NCBI GenBank assembly: GCA_021737975.1
Contig: JAIPCZ010000004.1
Location: forward strand, 39,102 to 103,101
Direction: 5' to 3'
DNA from: Polaromonas sp.
Lineage (GTDB): Bacteria > Pseudomonadota > Gammaproteobacteria > Burkholderiales > Burkholderiaceae_C
DNA: 64,000 nt
Below are positions 17,171 to 25,777 of the stretch, one piece after another. The notes under the pieces were generated by a model. That model did not search any database, was not told the origin of the DNA, and was given only the letters and a program-made list of their open reading frames with translations. Numbering within the stretch: the first letter of the stretch is position 1; each line of letters begins with the position of its first letter. Position numbers and translations under genes: made by a program.

Positions 17171-18456
17171 ATCAGCTCCAACTATTTCTCCCCTGCGCCG
17201 CCGGCGTCGAGGACTACCTGGCCCCCGAAGTGCTGCGCATCACCGGCTTGCCGCCGGGTTGCATCACCAAACAGCGCGGCGGCGTGGCGGTGCGCACCTC
17301 GCTGGCGCAAGCCATGCTGCTGAACCTGCACAGCCGGCTGGCCCAGCGTGTGCTGGTGCTGCTGAGCTACACCGAATACCGGGGTGAGCAAGACCTGTAC
17401 CGGGCCGCCTCCGAGGTGGCCTGGGAGCGCTGGTTCACCCCGCGCGAATCCATCAAGGTCGAGATCACGGCGCAGCACAGCCCGCTGACCTCGCTGAATT
17501 TTGCCGCGCTCAAGATCAAGGACGCGGTCTGTGACCGCTTTCGCGCCGTGGCCAATGGCGTGCGGCCCGACGTCAACACCCAGTGGCCTGACGTGCGCAT
17601 TTATGCCCACCTGACCACCGACAGTTGCTCGCTGTACATCGACACCTCGGGCGAACCGCTGTTCAAACGCGGCTGGCGCGAAGACAAGGGCGACGCGCCC
17701 CTGAAAGAAACCCTGGCGGCCGCCATGCTGGCCGCCAGCGGCTGGTTCGAGGGTGATGCCGATCTGAAGCCGCTCTATGACCCCTGTTGCGGCAGTGGCA
17801 CCATCGTCATTGAGGCCGCCCAAATGGCCTGCAATATCGCGGCCGGCAGCCGTCGCCACTTTGCCTTTGAGAAATATGTGCCGTTTCAAAAGCAGGTGTG
17901 GGACACCATCCGGCAGGAAGCAGCGGATGCCGAGGTGGTCCGGTCACCCGGTCAACAAGCCATCATCTTCGGCAGCGACGTGGCGCACCGCATGGTCGAT
18001 TTTGCGCAGCGCAACGCGATGCGCGCCGGCGTCGCCGACGTGATCGAGTTTCGCGGCGGCGACGCCCTGCAGCGCATGCCCCCCATCGATGTCAGCACCA
18101 CGGGCGGCGGGGTCATGGTGCTGAACCCGCCCTACGGCGAGCGTATCGACGTGGGCGGCGTCGCCAAAGGTGGGCCGCGCGATGCCGGCGGTTTTGAAGA
18201 CGAGCCCAATGTGCCGCGCTTCGGTGCGCGTGAACTGCCGCAATCCGAGGGGGCGGGTGAATTCTTCAACCAGTTGGCCAGCCACTGGAAGAAGAACTAT
18301 TCGGGCTGGACCGCCTGGGTCCTGACCCCCGACCTCAAACTGCCCGGCAAAATGCGCCTCAAGGAAACACGCCGCGTGCCGATGTGGAACGGCCCCATCG
18401 AATGTCGCCTGTTCCGCTTTGACATGGTCGCGGGGAAAATGGCTGGGAAAACATGA
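17167..18456 (+). CDS. THUMP-domain class I SAM-dependent RNA methyltransferase (RlmL N-domain-like)
   Basis: Likely forms N2-methylguanosine in 23S rRNA. From a TTG start (see the ribosome site) it opens MNQLQLFLPCAAGVEDYLAPEV. It has a ferredoxin-like plus THUMP region (about 40-165: RVLVLLSYTEYRGEQDLYRA, then DVRIYAHLTTDSCSLYIDTSGEPLFKRGWR). The Rossmann methyltransferase follows, with LYDPCCGSGTIVIEAAQMA and the catalytic VLNPPYGERI. At 429 residues it lacks the second (RlmK-like) methyltransferase half found in E. coli RlmL. It begins one base inside the rpoN stop region and overlaps the PIN gene by 4 bases. Confidence 0.92.
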   Translation: MNQLQLFLPCAAGVEDYLAPEVLRITGLPPGCITKQRGGVAVRTSLAQAMLLNLHSRLAQRVLVLLSYTEYRGEQDLYRAASEVAWERWFTPRESIKVEITAQHSPLTSLNFAALKIKDAVCDRFRAVANGVRPDVNTQWPDVRIYAHLTTDSCSLYIDTSGEPLFKRGWREDKGDAPLKETLAAAMLAASGWFEGDADLKPLYDPCCGSGTIVIEAAQMACNIAAGSRRHFAFEKYVPFQKQVWDTIRQEAADAEVVRSPGQQAIIFGSDVAHRMVDFAQRNAMRAGVADVIEFRGGDALQRMPPIDVSTTGGGVMVLNPPYGERIDVGGVAKGGPRDAGGFEDEPNVPRFGARELPQSEGAGEFFNQLASHWKKNYSGWTAWVLTPDLKLPGKMRLKETRRVPMWNGPIECRLFRFDMVAGKMAGKT

Positions 18457-18857
18457 CTCCGGTGGTGCTAGACACCAACATCGTGCTCGACGCCTTTGTC
18501 TTTGACGACCCAGCCGCGCGACCGCTCAAATTGGCACTGGCCGCACTGCATCTTGAATGGATCGCCACCAAAGCCATGCGCGATGAGCTGGCCCGGGTGC
18601 TGTGCTACCCCAAAATCGCGCCGCGCATGGCTTTTTATGAGGTCACTGCAAACCATGTGTTGGCCCAGTTCGACGGGCAGGCCACGCTGGTCGACACCGC
18701 GCCCAAAGCCAGCGTGACCTGCCGCGACCCCGACGACCAGAAGTTCATCGACCTGGCAGTCAGCCACCGGGCCCTGCTGCTCAGCAAGGACCAGGCCGTT
18801 TTGTGCATGAAAAAAAGATTGTTGGCATTTTCTGTAACAACACAATCATCTTTGTAA
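18453..18857 (+). CDS. PIN-domain protein (putative toxin-type RNase), no visible antitoxin
   Basis: PIN-fold protein of 134 residues, similar to the group annotated as PIN-family toxin components. Acidic catalytic candidates are intact: VVLDTNIVLDA at the N-terminus, the Glu in MRDELARVL, and two Asp in CRDPDDQKFIDLA. The last residues (FSVTTQSSL) are AT-rich and less family-like. Its ATG overlaps the stop of the rRNA methyltransferase (ATGA), implying translational coupling. No small antitoxin ORF is seen on either side. It may act in RNA processing rather than as a toxin; the true role is unknown. Confidence 0.85.
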   Translation: MTPVVLDTNIVLDAFVFDDPAARPLKLALAALHLEWIATKAMRDELARVLCYPKIAPRMAFYEVTANHVLAQFDGQATLVDTAPKASVTCRDPDDQKFIDLAVSHRALLLSKDQAVLCMKKRLLAFSVTTQSSL

Positions 18858-18919
18858 CAAATGGCATCGACTCACGGGTATGAATATTCTTGCAGCCTGA
18901 GTAAACTTTAATTCGTCGA

Positions 18920-18938
18920 ATGGACCATGCCGGTCCAT
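18920..18938. promoter_or_regulatory. Palindrome ATGGACC-N5-GGTCCAT upstream of the FeeM-like gene
   Basis: A perfect 7-bp inverted repeat with a 5-base spacer (ATGCC), 38 bases before the FeeM-like gene's ATG. It lies in an AT-richer intergenic stretch. Size and position suit a dimeric regulator's operator. It does not match a LuxR-type box well enough for me to name it. Confidence 0.5.
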
Positions 18939-18975
18939 AAGGCTTGTTTAACTCAACTTTTGCGAGGAAATCATC

Positions 18976-19758
18976 ATGATTCACCATGCCACGTCCGATA
19001 TCTCCAAGGCCTACCACTTCAACGCGCTGTCTTCAACTTACGGCGCACCGCAGGCGGCAAGGCTGCCTGAGGAGTTGCTGCCCTTCACCGTCCGGCTGGT
19101 TCGCAACGAAGATGACCTGAACAAGGCGGTCGAGATCCGCCATGCGGCCTATGCGCGCCATCTGCCCATGTTCGCGGAAACGCTCAAGACAGCCGAAACC
19201 GATGATGCTGAACAAGGCGTGGTCGTTTTGCTGGCTGAATCCAAGCTTGACGGCTCGCCACTGGGCACCATGCGCATTCAGACCAACCAGTACCAGCCGC
19301 TTTGCCTGGAGCAGTCCATCGAGTTGCCGCAGTGGCTCAGGTCGCGCTCTCTGGCAGAAGCCACCCGACTGGGCGTCACCAATGAAAAAGGCGGGCGACT
19401 CGTCACCACAGTGTTGTTCAAAGCCTTTTACCTCTACTGCCATCAAATTGGCTCGGAATGGATGGTCATCACCGCGCGCGCACCAGTTGACCGGACCTAT
19501 GACCGCTTGTTATTCAGCGATGTATTTCCGGGCGCAGGCTACATCCCGATTCACCATGTGGGCAATCTGCCGCACCGCGTGATGTCGTCGAATGTCGATA
19601 CCGCAGAGGAACGCTGGGCGGCCGCCCAGCACCCATTATTTAACTTCGCCTTTCGCACCCATCACCCGGACATTCAGCTCGACATGCCACAGCAACGCAG
19701 GCCGGCCTCATTGAATTTATCCACCTTACCAACGCACAAGGCAACTTTGCCCATGTAA
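18976..19758 (+). CDS. FeeM-like N-acyl amino acid synthase / autoinducer-synthase-type GNAT
   Basis: GNAT-fold protein of 260 residues that resembles the N-acyl amino acid synthase (FeeM) catalytic core, a relative of acyl-homoserine-lactone synthases. Supporting segments are FTVRLVRNEDDLNKAVEIRHAAYARH at the N-terminus, then VVVLLAESKLDGSPLGTMRIQTN. ELPQWLRSRSLAEATRLGV and the later YLYCHQIGSEWMVITARAPVDRTYDRLLF follow. Relatives transfer long-chain acyl groups from acyl-ACP to amino acids. Substrate and product here are unknown. A GAGGAA ribosome site precedes the ATG. It stands alone, with a palindrome upstream and a GGDEF-EAL sensor gene about 120 bases downstream on the same strand. Confidence 0.8.
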   Translation: MIHHATSDISKAYHFNALSSTYGAPQAARLPEELLPFTVRLVRNEDDLNKAVEIRHAAYARHLPMFAETLKTAETDDAEQGVVVLLAESKLDGSPLGTMRIQTNQYQPLCLEQSIELPQWLRSRSLAEATRLGVTNEKGGRLVTTVLFKAFYLYCHQIGSEWMVITARAPVDRTYDRLLFSDVFPGAGYIPIHHVGNLPHRVMSSNVDTAEERWAAAQHPLFNFAFRTHHPDIQLDMPQQRRPASLNLSTLPTHKATLPM

Positions 19759-19879
19759 ACAGGCCGGGGCCAAATTCACGCACAGCAGGCACAACTGGCC
19801 CCTGCCGTTCTTCACGTCCGCAAGCAGAAACCACACGCCCGGCCTTATCATGCCGGTGTTGGAATTCAGACTATAAGCA

Positions 19880-22870
19880 ATGGACAAAATGCCAAATCAA
19901 TCCGGTTTTTTCATAAAGAGGATTGCTCTTCTTAACCAAGGGCTTGATCTGCTGCTGTATGTCTTTTCGACCTACGCCCTGCCGATCGTGATTGCGCTGC
20001 TGTCTTTGCTGGCACTTTTTAGCTGGAATGCGCAATTTCCGGACACGCGAGCTCAAGCTTTGGAAATCAAGGTTGCCCAAGACGCTGCTGACCTCATGGA
20101 CCCGGCGCAGGTGCTGGCTCGGTTGCATGATCGCCCGCTCGTCGCGTTCCACGACACACAGCTTTCCGAGGCTCCGATCTGGTTTTCATTCGTCGTTCCC
20201 AAAAGCGCAAGCGACACCCCCCCGATGGTCGAATTTCCATCCCGGCATGCCATGGATATCAGCTGCTGGGATGCCAGCAGCTTGGGTCCGATTGGCAGCG
20301 GCACCCGGTTTGGCACGGCTGGCAACATCTCCGCCTTGAAGGCAGGATTTGCACTTGACCTCGGCCCGGCCTTGACAGACCGGACCGTGCTGTGTCGCAG
20401 CAGTGCCATCGGACCTGCCCGGCTCTCGGTTCTCACCTGGCGGACTTCGGACCTGAAAAATTCGGTGCTGGAGTTTCACCGCAAATCCGGTCTTTTGGAC
20501 GGCGGCATTTTGATTTTGGCCGGTTTCATCCTGATCACCGCCCTGATCAACCGGAATGGCCTGTATGTCCTTTTCTCCGCCTGGCTCGTGGTGAACTTGC
20601 GCATGGCTTCGCTCTCTGCCGGTTGGGACACGCAATGGCTGGGAAATTCTGTCCCCGTTGACTGGTTGCCACGCCTTCGTGCCATCACCCTGGCCGTTTA
20701 CTATGTGTTGGCAGTGACCCTTTTCAAGGCACTGTTTCGTGAAGACCTGGCCAAGGTTGGCTACCCGCTGGTCTTCAAGGTCGTGCAATGGACTTGCCTG
20801 CCGCTGCTACTGCTGTCTGTCTTTGCGAGCTACCGGTCTTTCTTGCCCTTTCTTTGGGCGGCGACCGGGGTCAGTATCATCGTCATGGCATTTTTTCTGG
20901 CCCGCATTCTGCACAAGACGCGCTCACGGGTGGCCATGTGGTACAGCGCGGCCATCAGCATTGCACTGGTGGCCAGTCTCTACGAGGTGCTGGCTGCGGC
21001 GCTCGGCATCAAGGGACTGATCGGGTCAGTCAACAGCGTCACCGCCGCCCTGTCATCGAGCCTGTTGACAGCGCTGGCGATTGCCGAGCACATGCGGCTG
21101 GAGCATGAACAGCACCTGCAGGTGCAAGCCGAGTTGGCCCACACTTTTGAGGCCATGCCCATCGGACTGTTTACGCTTGACCTGCACGGCCGCTTTCTCA
21201 GCGCCAACCCTGCTTTGCTCGACATGCTCGGTCAGGATGTGCTTAAGAACGAGGGCAAGAACTGGCAGCATTATTTCGCGGACGGCGCCTGGACAATGCT
21301 GCATCAAATGGTGTTCAACAAGGTCCAGAACGAGATGGAGGCCAACGGGCGAGCGCTCCGAGGCTCCACTGACAGCAAGCGTTTTTTGGTCAAGGCGGCC
21401 CTGGCGCGCGACAAGATAGAAGGTTCGCTGCAGGACATCACCGAAAAATCAAGGGCCTCCGCAGACCTGGAGTTCCTGGCCAGTCATGACTCGCTGACCA
21501 AGATTCTGAACCGCCGCGGGATCGAGCGCGCACTGAGCAGCGCCATCGAAAGGCTGCCCGACAACAAGGCCCTGGCGGTGGCCTACCTTGACCTGGACCG
21601 CTTCAAGCTCATCAATGACCTGTTCGGCCATGGCGCCGGCAATGAGGTGCTGCAACAAATGTGTGGTCGTGTGTCGGAGATGCTGTCGCGCGATTTTCAG
21701 TTCGGCCGAGTGGGTGGTGATGAATTTGTCATCGTCTTTCCTGCCACGCCCATCGCGATGGCTTCTGTGTTGTGCCGGGGACTGCTTGACCGCATTGGCA
21801 ACCATCCGTTTCGTGTTGGCGAAAACGCCTTTAGCGTGCGCTGCTCCATCGGGCTGATCGAGGTCAGTCCAGGCATGCAATTCAACGATGCCATGTCGAC
21901 GGCCGACCGCGCCTGCCGCGAGGCCAAAGCCACCCAGGGCGGTGGCATGGTGGTGTACGAGAAACATGCCAAGGCATTTGCCCAGCATGAGGCCGAGGTG
22001 AAATTGATTGCCCTGCTCGCCACCCCTTCTGCAACCGAGGGTCTTTACCTCGAAATGCAGCCCATCATGTCACTCACGGCGCCACATGAGTCGCTCAATT
22101 TTGAAGTGCTTCTTCGCATGCGCGATCCGCAAGGAAGACAGATCAATACCGAACACCTGATCAAGGCGGGTGAAGCGAGTGGCCGCATGGGCATGATTGA
22201 CCGCTGGGTGCTGACCTCCACCCTGGCCTGGCTGGGCAAACATGACAAGCAGATGAAACACACCCGGTTCGTTTGTATGAACCTGAGCGGTGCGTCCCTC
22301 AACGACGAAGAATTTCTTACCGAAATCTACACGCTGCTGGAGAAAAACCTGCATCTGGCGGGCAGGTTATGCCTTGAAATCACCGAAAGTGTGGCGCTGC
22401 ACGATCTGGAAAACACCCGCCGCTTCGTGAACCAGGTGCGTGCTTATGGGGCCAAGGTGGCGCTGGACGACTTCGGCGCGGGTTACACCTCATTTTCCTA
22501 CCTGAAGGAATTCAAGGCCGATTTATTGAAGATCGACGGCAGCTTCATCGTTGACATGAACCAGCACCCGGCCAACATCGCCATTGTCGAGGCCATTGTC
22601 AGTCTCGCCAACAACCTGGGCATGAAAGTGATTGCAGAATGGGCCGAGGACAATGCCACCGTGCAAACTCTGGCGGAGATTGGCGTCGATTACGTGCAGG
22701 GATTTGCCATCGCAAGGTCGCAACACCCTGACAAACTGATCTCGGCCGAGTCGTCGGCCAGCTTCATTCAAGACGAGGAACTGGCCCATTATGTCGCCCT
22801 GATCGGCAAGTCCAGCCCGCCGCAACCCGTCGTGGATTTGTTTTCCGACCTGCCCCGCAAGGTGCATTGA
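19880..22870 (+). CDS. Membrane GGDEF-EAL protein with periplasmic sensor and PAS-like region
   Basis: Cyclic di-GMP metabolising receptor of 996 residues. A first membrane segment (about 28-48) is followed by a periplasmic domain (about 50-195). A 7TM-like bundle spans about 205-400 (GGILILAGFILITALINRNG onward). A PAS-like domain lies near 415-520 (TFEAMPIGLFTLDLHGRFLSANPALLDMLG). The GGDEF domain has the intact active motif RVGGDEFVIVFPA. The EAL domain has ExLxR as EVLLR, plus DDFGAGYTSFSYL and AEWAED, so catalytic residues look kept although the eponymous EAL reads EVL. Layout resembles 7TMR-DISM receptors. Translation may begin at either of two close ATGs (19880 or 19889); no strong ribosome site is visible. 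Confidence 0.93.
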   Translation: MDKMPNQSGFFIKRIALLNQGLDLLLYVFSTYALPIVIALLSLLALFSWNAQFPDTRAQALEIKVAQDAADLMDPAQVLARLHDRPLVAFHDTQLSEAPIWFSFVVPKSASDTPPMVEFPSRHAMDISCWDASSLGPIGSGTRFGTAGNISALKAGFALDLGPALTDRTVLCRSSAIGPARLSVLTWRTSDLKNSVLEFHRKSGLLDGGILILAGFILITALINRNGLYVLFSAWLVVNLRMASLSAGWDTQWLGNSVPVDWLPRLRAITLAVYYVLAVTLFKALFREDLAKVGYPLVFKVVQWTCLPLLLLSVFASYRSFLPFLWAATGVSIIVMAFFLARILHKTRSRVAMWYSAAISIALVASLYEVLAAALGIKGLIGSVNSVTAALSSSLLTALAIAEHMRLEHEQHLQVQAELAHTFEAMPIGLFTLDLHGRFLSANPALLDMLGQDVLKNEGKNWQHYFADGAWTMLHQMVFNKVQNEMEANGRALRGSTDSKRFLVKAALARDKIEGSLQDITEKSRASADLEFLASHDSLTKILNRRGIERALSSAIERLPDNKALAVAYLDLDRFKLINDLFGHGAGNEVLQQMCGRVSEMLSRDFQFGRVGGDEFVIVFPATPIAMASVLCRGLLDRIGNHPFRVGENAFSVRCSIGLIEVSPGMQFNDAMSTADRACREAKATQGGGMVVYEKHAKAFAQHEAEVKLIALLATPSATEGLYLEMQPIMSLTAPHESLNFEVLLRMRDPQGRQINTEHLIKAGEASGRMGMIDRWVLTSTLAWLGKHDKQMKHTRFVCMNLSGASLNDEEFLTEIYTLLEKNLHLAGRLCLEITESVALHDLENTRRFVNQVRAYGAKVALDDFGAGYTSFSYLKEFKADLLKIDGSFIVDMNQHPANIAIVEAIVSLANNLGMKVIAEWAEDNATVQTLAEIGVDYVQGFAIARSQHPDKLISAESSASFIQDEELAHYVALIGKSSPPQPVVDLFSDLPRKVH

Positions 22871-22925
22871 GGCTGGAACAGGGGCGACACACGGCACCGG
22901 AACAAGCCCCCGGGGCCTGACCGGC

Positions 22926-23708
22926 TCAAAACCGCGCCGGGCGTTTCTCGATGAACGCCTGCACGCCTTCCAAAGCGGTTTCATCCATCATGTTGCAAGC
23001 CATGGTCTGCACCGCATCGGCGTAAGCCGCCTCGATACCGTTTTCCAGCTGGCGATAGAACAGGCTCTTGCCCAGGGTGACCGCCGGACGCGGCTTGGCG
23101 ACGATGCTGGCCACCAGGCGCTCCACTTCGGCATCCAGTTCCTGCGGTTCGGCAACCCGGTTGACCAGGCCCTTTTGCAGGGCTTGCTCCGCGCTGATGA
23201 ATTCACCCGTGACCAGCATCTCGAAGGCCGCCTTGCGCCCCAGGTTGCGGCTCAAGGCCACACCTGGCGTGGCGCAAAACAGGCCCAGATTAACGCCGCT
23301 GACGGCAAATTTGGCGGTGCTGGCCGCGACTGCCAGGTCGCACATGGCCACCAGCTGGCAACCCGCCGCGGTGGCAATGCCTTGCACCCTGGCGATCACC
23401 GGCACCGGCAGTTTCTGGATGCTCATCATCAGGTTGCCACATTGTCGAAACAGGGTTTGGTAGTAAGCCAGGGAAGGTTCGGCGCGCATTTCCTTCAGGT
23501 CATGGCCAGCGCAAAAGGCCTTGCCGGCCGCGGCCAGCACCACCACGCGCGCCGTGTCATCTTTGGCAATCCGCTCCAGCTCACCCTGCAGGGCAGCCAG
23601 CAAATTTTCAGAAAGCGCATTGAAGGCGGCCGGACGGTTCAGCGTGAGTGTGACGGCACCACGTTGATCGCAGTTCACCAGGACCAGGGGTTCTGTCATG
23701 AGGTTCAT
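22926..23708 (-). CDS. Enoyl-CoA hydratase/isomerase family protein
   Basis: Crotonase-fold enzyme of 260 residues, likely hydrating 2-enoyl-CoA in fatty-acid or aromatic degradation. The crotonase signature is present: AVTLTLNRPAAFNALSENL, then VVVLAAAGKAFCAGHDLKEM (oxyanion region), VQGIATAAGCQLVAMCDLAVA, and FCATPGVALSRNLGRKAAFEML. The ORF track extends to 23897 but that overlaps the neighbouring gene. The ATG at 23708 (MNLMTEPLVLVN) has AAGGA 8 bases upstream and is preferred. It sits 59 bases from the CoA-binding gene on the same strand, and converges with the GGDEF-EAL gene. Confidence 0.93.
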   Translation of the reverse strand: MNLMTEPLVLVNCDQRGAVTLTLNRPAAFNALSENLLAALQGELERIAKDDTARVVVLAAAGKAFCAGHDLKEMRAEPSLAYYQTLFRQCGNLMMSIQKLPVPVIARVQGIATAAGCQLVAMCDLAVAASTAKFAVSGVNLGLFCATPGVALSRNLGRKAAFEMLVTGEFISAEQALQKGLVNRVAEPQELDAEVERLVASIVAKPRPAVTLGKSLFYRQLENGIEAAYADAVQTMACNMMDETALEGVQAFIEKRPARF

Positions 23709-23767
23709 GAGGGATGTCCTTCGTGGTTTGATTTTGCACGGGGGCGCATTGAAGAGAAGTTTCGCGC

Positions 23768-24196
23768 TCAGCTGAAATCCCCAGGCAGGCGGGCGTGTTC
23801 TATCTTGAGGCACAGGTTCATCACCGACGCCAGCCCGGCTGCGCGCACGAGCGCATCGGCCTCGCGGTTTGCCACGCCAATTTGCTGCCAAAGACATTTG
23901 GCGCCGATCTGCACCGCCTCCCGGGCGACGGGCAACACGTCCTCGGTGCGACGAAACACATCGACGATGTCCACCGCAAACGGGATGTCACCGAGGCTGG
24001 TGTAGCAGGGCTCACCCAGAATTGACTCGCCCGATGCGGCATAACGCGGATTCACCGGAACAATGCGATAACCGTGCCGCTGCAGGTAACGGGCCACGTC
24101 GTGACTGGGGCGCTGCGGATCCGCTGACAGACCCACGACGGCAATGGTGCAGGGCTGGCTCAGCAGGCGGCGCAGGGTGGTGTCATCAATCGTCAT
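23768..24196 (-). CDS. CoA-binding (YccU-type) protein
   Basis: Small Rossmann-fold protein of 142 residues related to the CoA-binding domain of succinyl-CoA synthetase alpha. It contains CTIAVVGLSADPQRPSHDVARYLQRHGYRIVPVNPR and DIVDVFRRTEDVLPVAREAVQIGAKCLWQQIGV, typical of the YccU group. The exact function is unknown. The ORF track begins at 24310, but ATG 24196 (MTIDDTTLRRLL) has AAAGGA upstream and matches the family start. It lies upstream of the enoyl-CoA hydratase gene and is divergent from glmU. Confidence 0.93.
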   Translation of the reverse strand: MTIDDTTLRRLLSQPCTIAVVGLSADPQRPSHDVARYLQRHGYRIVPVNPRYAASGESILGEPCYTSLGDIPFAVDIVDVFRRTEDVLPVAREAVQIGAKCLWQQIGVANREADALVRAAGLASVMNLCLKIEHARLPGDFS

Positions 24197-24294
24197 GGCT
24201 TGGTTTCCTTTGACGCCATTCTGACATCCCGCAGCGCCGGTGCGCCGGTGGCGATAATCAAAACAAGTTAACTCATCGCGCACTGGAGCAAAGC

Positions 24295-25719
24295 ATGACA
24301 GGGAATTCACACAACACCAAGCCCCACCCGCTGGACGTCGTCATCATGGCGGCCGGCAAGGGCACACGCATGAAAAGCAAGCTGCCCAAGGTCCTTCACC
24401 AGCTGGCCGGGCGCGCCCTGGTGCAGCATGTGGTGGACACCGCGGCGGCCTTGTCGGCGCGCCAGGTCACGGTGATCACCGGCCATGGCGCCGATGAAGT
24501 GGAGTCGGCGCTCAAGGCCGGCAAGCACGGTGGGTTTGTGCTGAATTTTGTGCGCCAGGAGCCGCAGCTGGGCACCGGTCACGCGGTGCAGCAAACCGTG
24601 CCGGTGCTGCAGGACGATGGTGTGGTGGTGGTGCTCTCGGGCGACGTCCCTCTGACGCAGGCCGACACCCTGCGACAACTCATTGCCGCCAGTGCCGGCA
24701 CGCAACTGGCCTTGCTGACCATTGATTTTGCCGACCCAACAGGTTATGGGCGCATTGTGCGCAGCGGCGAGGCGGTGCAGGCCATCGTCGAGCAAAAAGA
24801 CGCCACGCCAGCCCAATTGGCCATCACCGAGGTCTACAGCGGCATCATGGCTGTGCCCGCGACCCACCTCAAGCGCTGGCTGGCGCGGCTCGACAACCAC
24901 AATGCCCAGGGCGAGTATTACCTGACCCAGATCGTGGCTTTTGCCGTAGCTGATGAGGTGCCGGTGGTGGCGCACAAAATCACCGACGCCGTGCAGGTGG
25001 CCGGTGTCAACAGCCCGGTGCAACTGGCCGAACTGGAGCGCGCCTACCAGCAGCGCCTGGCGCTGCAGTTGATGGAACAAGGCGTGCGCCTGGCCGACCC
25101 GGCGCGCCTCGACGTGCGCGGCCAACTGCAATGTGCGCAGGATGTGTCGATCGACGTGAACTGTGTCTTTGAAGGCGAGGTCACTTTAGGGGAAGGTGTG
25201 CGCGTGGGCGCCAACTGCGTCATCAAAAACGCCAGCATCGCCGCCGGGGCCGTGATCCACCCGTTCACCCACATCGAGGGCGGCAAACCGGGCAGCAAGG
25301 ACGCGGTCGAGGTCGGTCCCGGTGCCCTGATCGGGCCGTTTGCGCGCCTGCGCCCCGGCGCCAGGCTGGGGGCCGAGGTGCACATCGGCAACTTTGTTGA
25401 AGTCAAGAACTCCACCCTGGCCAAAGGCTCCAAGGCCAACCACCTGGCCTACCTGGGCGACGCCACAGTGGGCGAACGCGTCAACTATGGCGCAGGCTCC
25501 ATCACCGCCAACTACGACGGCGCCTTCAAACACCGCACCATCATCGAAGCCGATGCCCACATTGGCTCCAATTGCGTGCTGATTGCGCCCGTGACCATTG
25601 GCGCCGGTGGCACCGTGGGTGGCGGCTCGACACTGACCAAAGACACCGCACCGCTGGCCCTGACGGTGGCACGCGGGCGCCAGATCAGCATCCCGAACTG
25701 GAAACGGCCGAGCAAATAA
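24295..25719 (+). CDS. glmU: Bifunctional GlcN-1-P acetyltransferase / GlcNAc-1-P uridylyltransferase
   Basis: Makes UDP-GlcNAc for peptidoglycan and LPS. The N-terminal pyrophosphorylase domain contains VIMAAGKGTRMKSKLPKVLH and the substrate site LGTGHAVQQT. The C-terminal left-handed beta-helix acetyltransferase spans residues about 255-465, with hexapeptide repeats, the catalytic His in KANHLAYLGDATVG, and NYGAGSITANYDGAFKH. At 474 residues it is slightly longer than usual through an N-terminal tail. The other half of the pathway, glmS, is about 3 kb downstream, separated by an IS remnant and an exporter/regulator pair. Confidence 0.98.
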   Translation: MTGNSHNTKPHPLDVVIMAAGKGTRMKSKLPKVLHQLAGRALVQHVVDTAAALSARQVTVITGHGADEVESALKAGKHGGFVLNFVRQEPQLGTGHAVQQTVPVLQDDGVVVVLSGDVPLTQADTLRQLIAASAGTQLALLTIDFADPTGYGRIVRSGEAVQAIVEQKDATPAQLAITEVYSGIMAVPATHLKRWLARLDNHNAQGEYYLTQIVAFAVADEVPVVAHKITDAVQVAGVNSPVQLAELERAYQQRLALQLMEQGVRLADPARLDVRGQLQCAQDVSIDVNCVFEGEVTLGEGVRVGANCVIKNASIAAGAVIHPFTHIEGGKPGSKDAVEVGPGALIGPFARLRPGARLGAEVHIGNFVEVKNSTLAKGSKANHLAYLGDATVGERVNYGAGSITANYDGAFKHRTIIEADAHIGSNCVLIAPVTIGAGGTVGGGSTLTKDTAPLALTVARGRQISIPNWKRPSK

Positions 25720-25726
25720 ACGCCAG

Positions 25727-25751
25727 GAGCCTGGGCGGCAGAGCGTTCTGC
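25727..25751 (+). repeat. Left arm of a 25-bp perfect inverted repeat flanking the IS
   Basis: The 25 bases starting GAGCCTGGGCGG and ending GTTCTGC recur exactly as the reverse complement at 27029-27053. The arm starts 7 bases after the glmU stop, where a hairpin between convergent genes would lie. Confidence 0.9.
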
Positions 25752-25777
25752 GCAGGTAAAAGACACCGTTGTCTTTG

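Noticed and set aside
19759-19805. GGGGCCA/TGGCCCC inverted repeat after the FeeM-like gene as a terminator
   Set aside because: The loop is over 20 bases and there is no T tract, so it is too weak to annotate.
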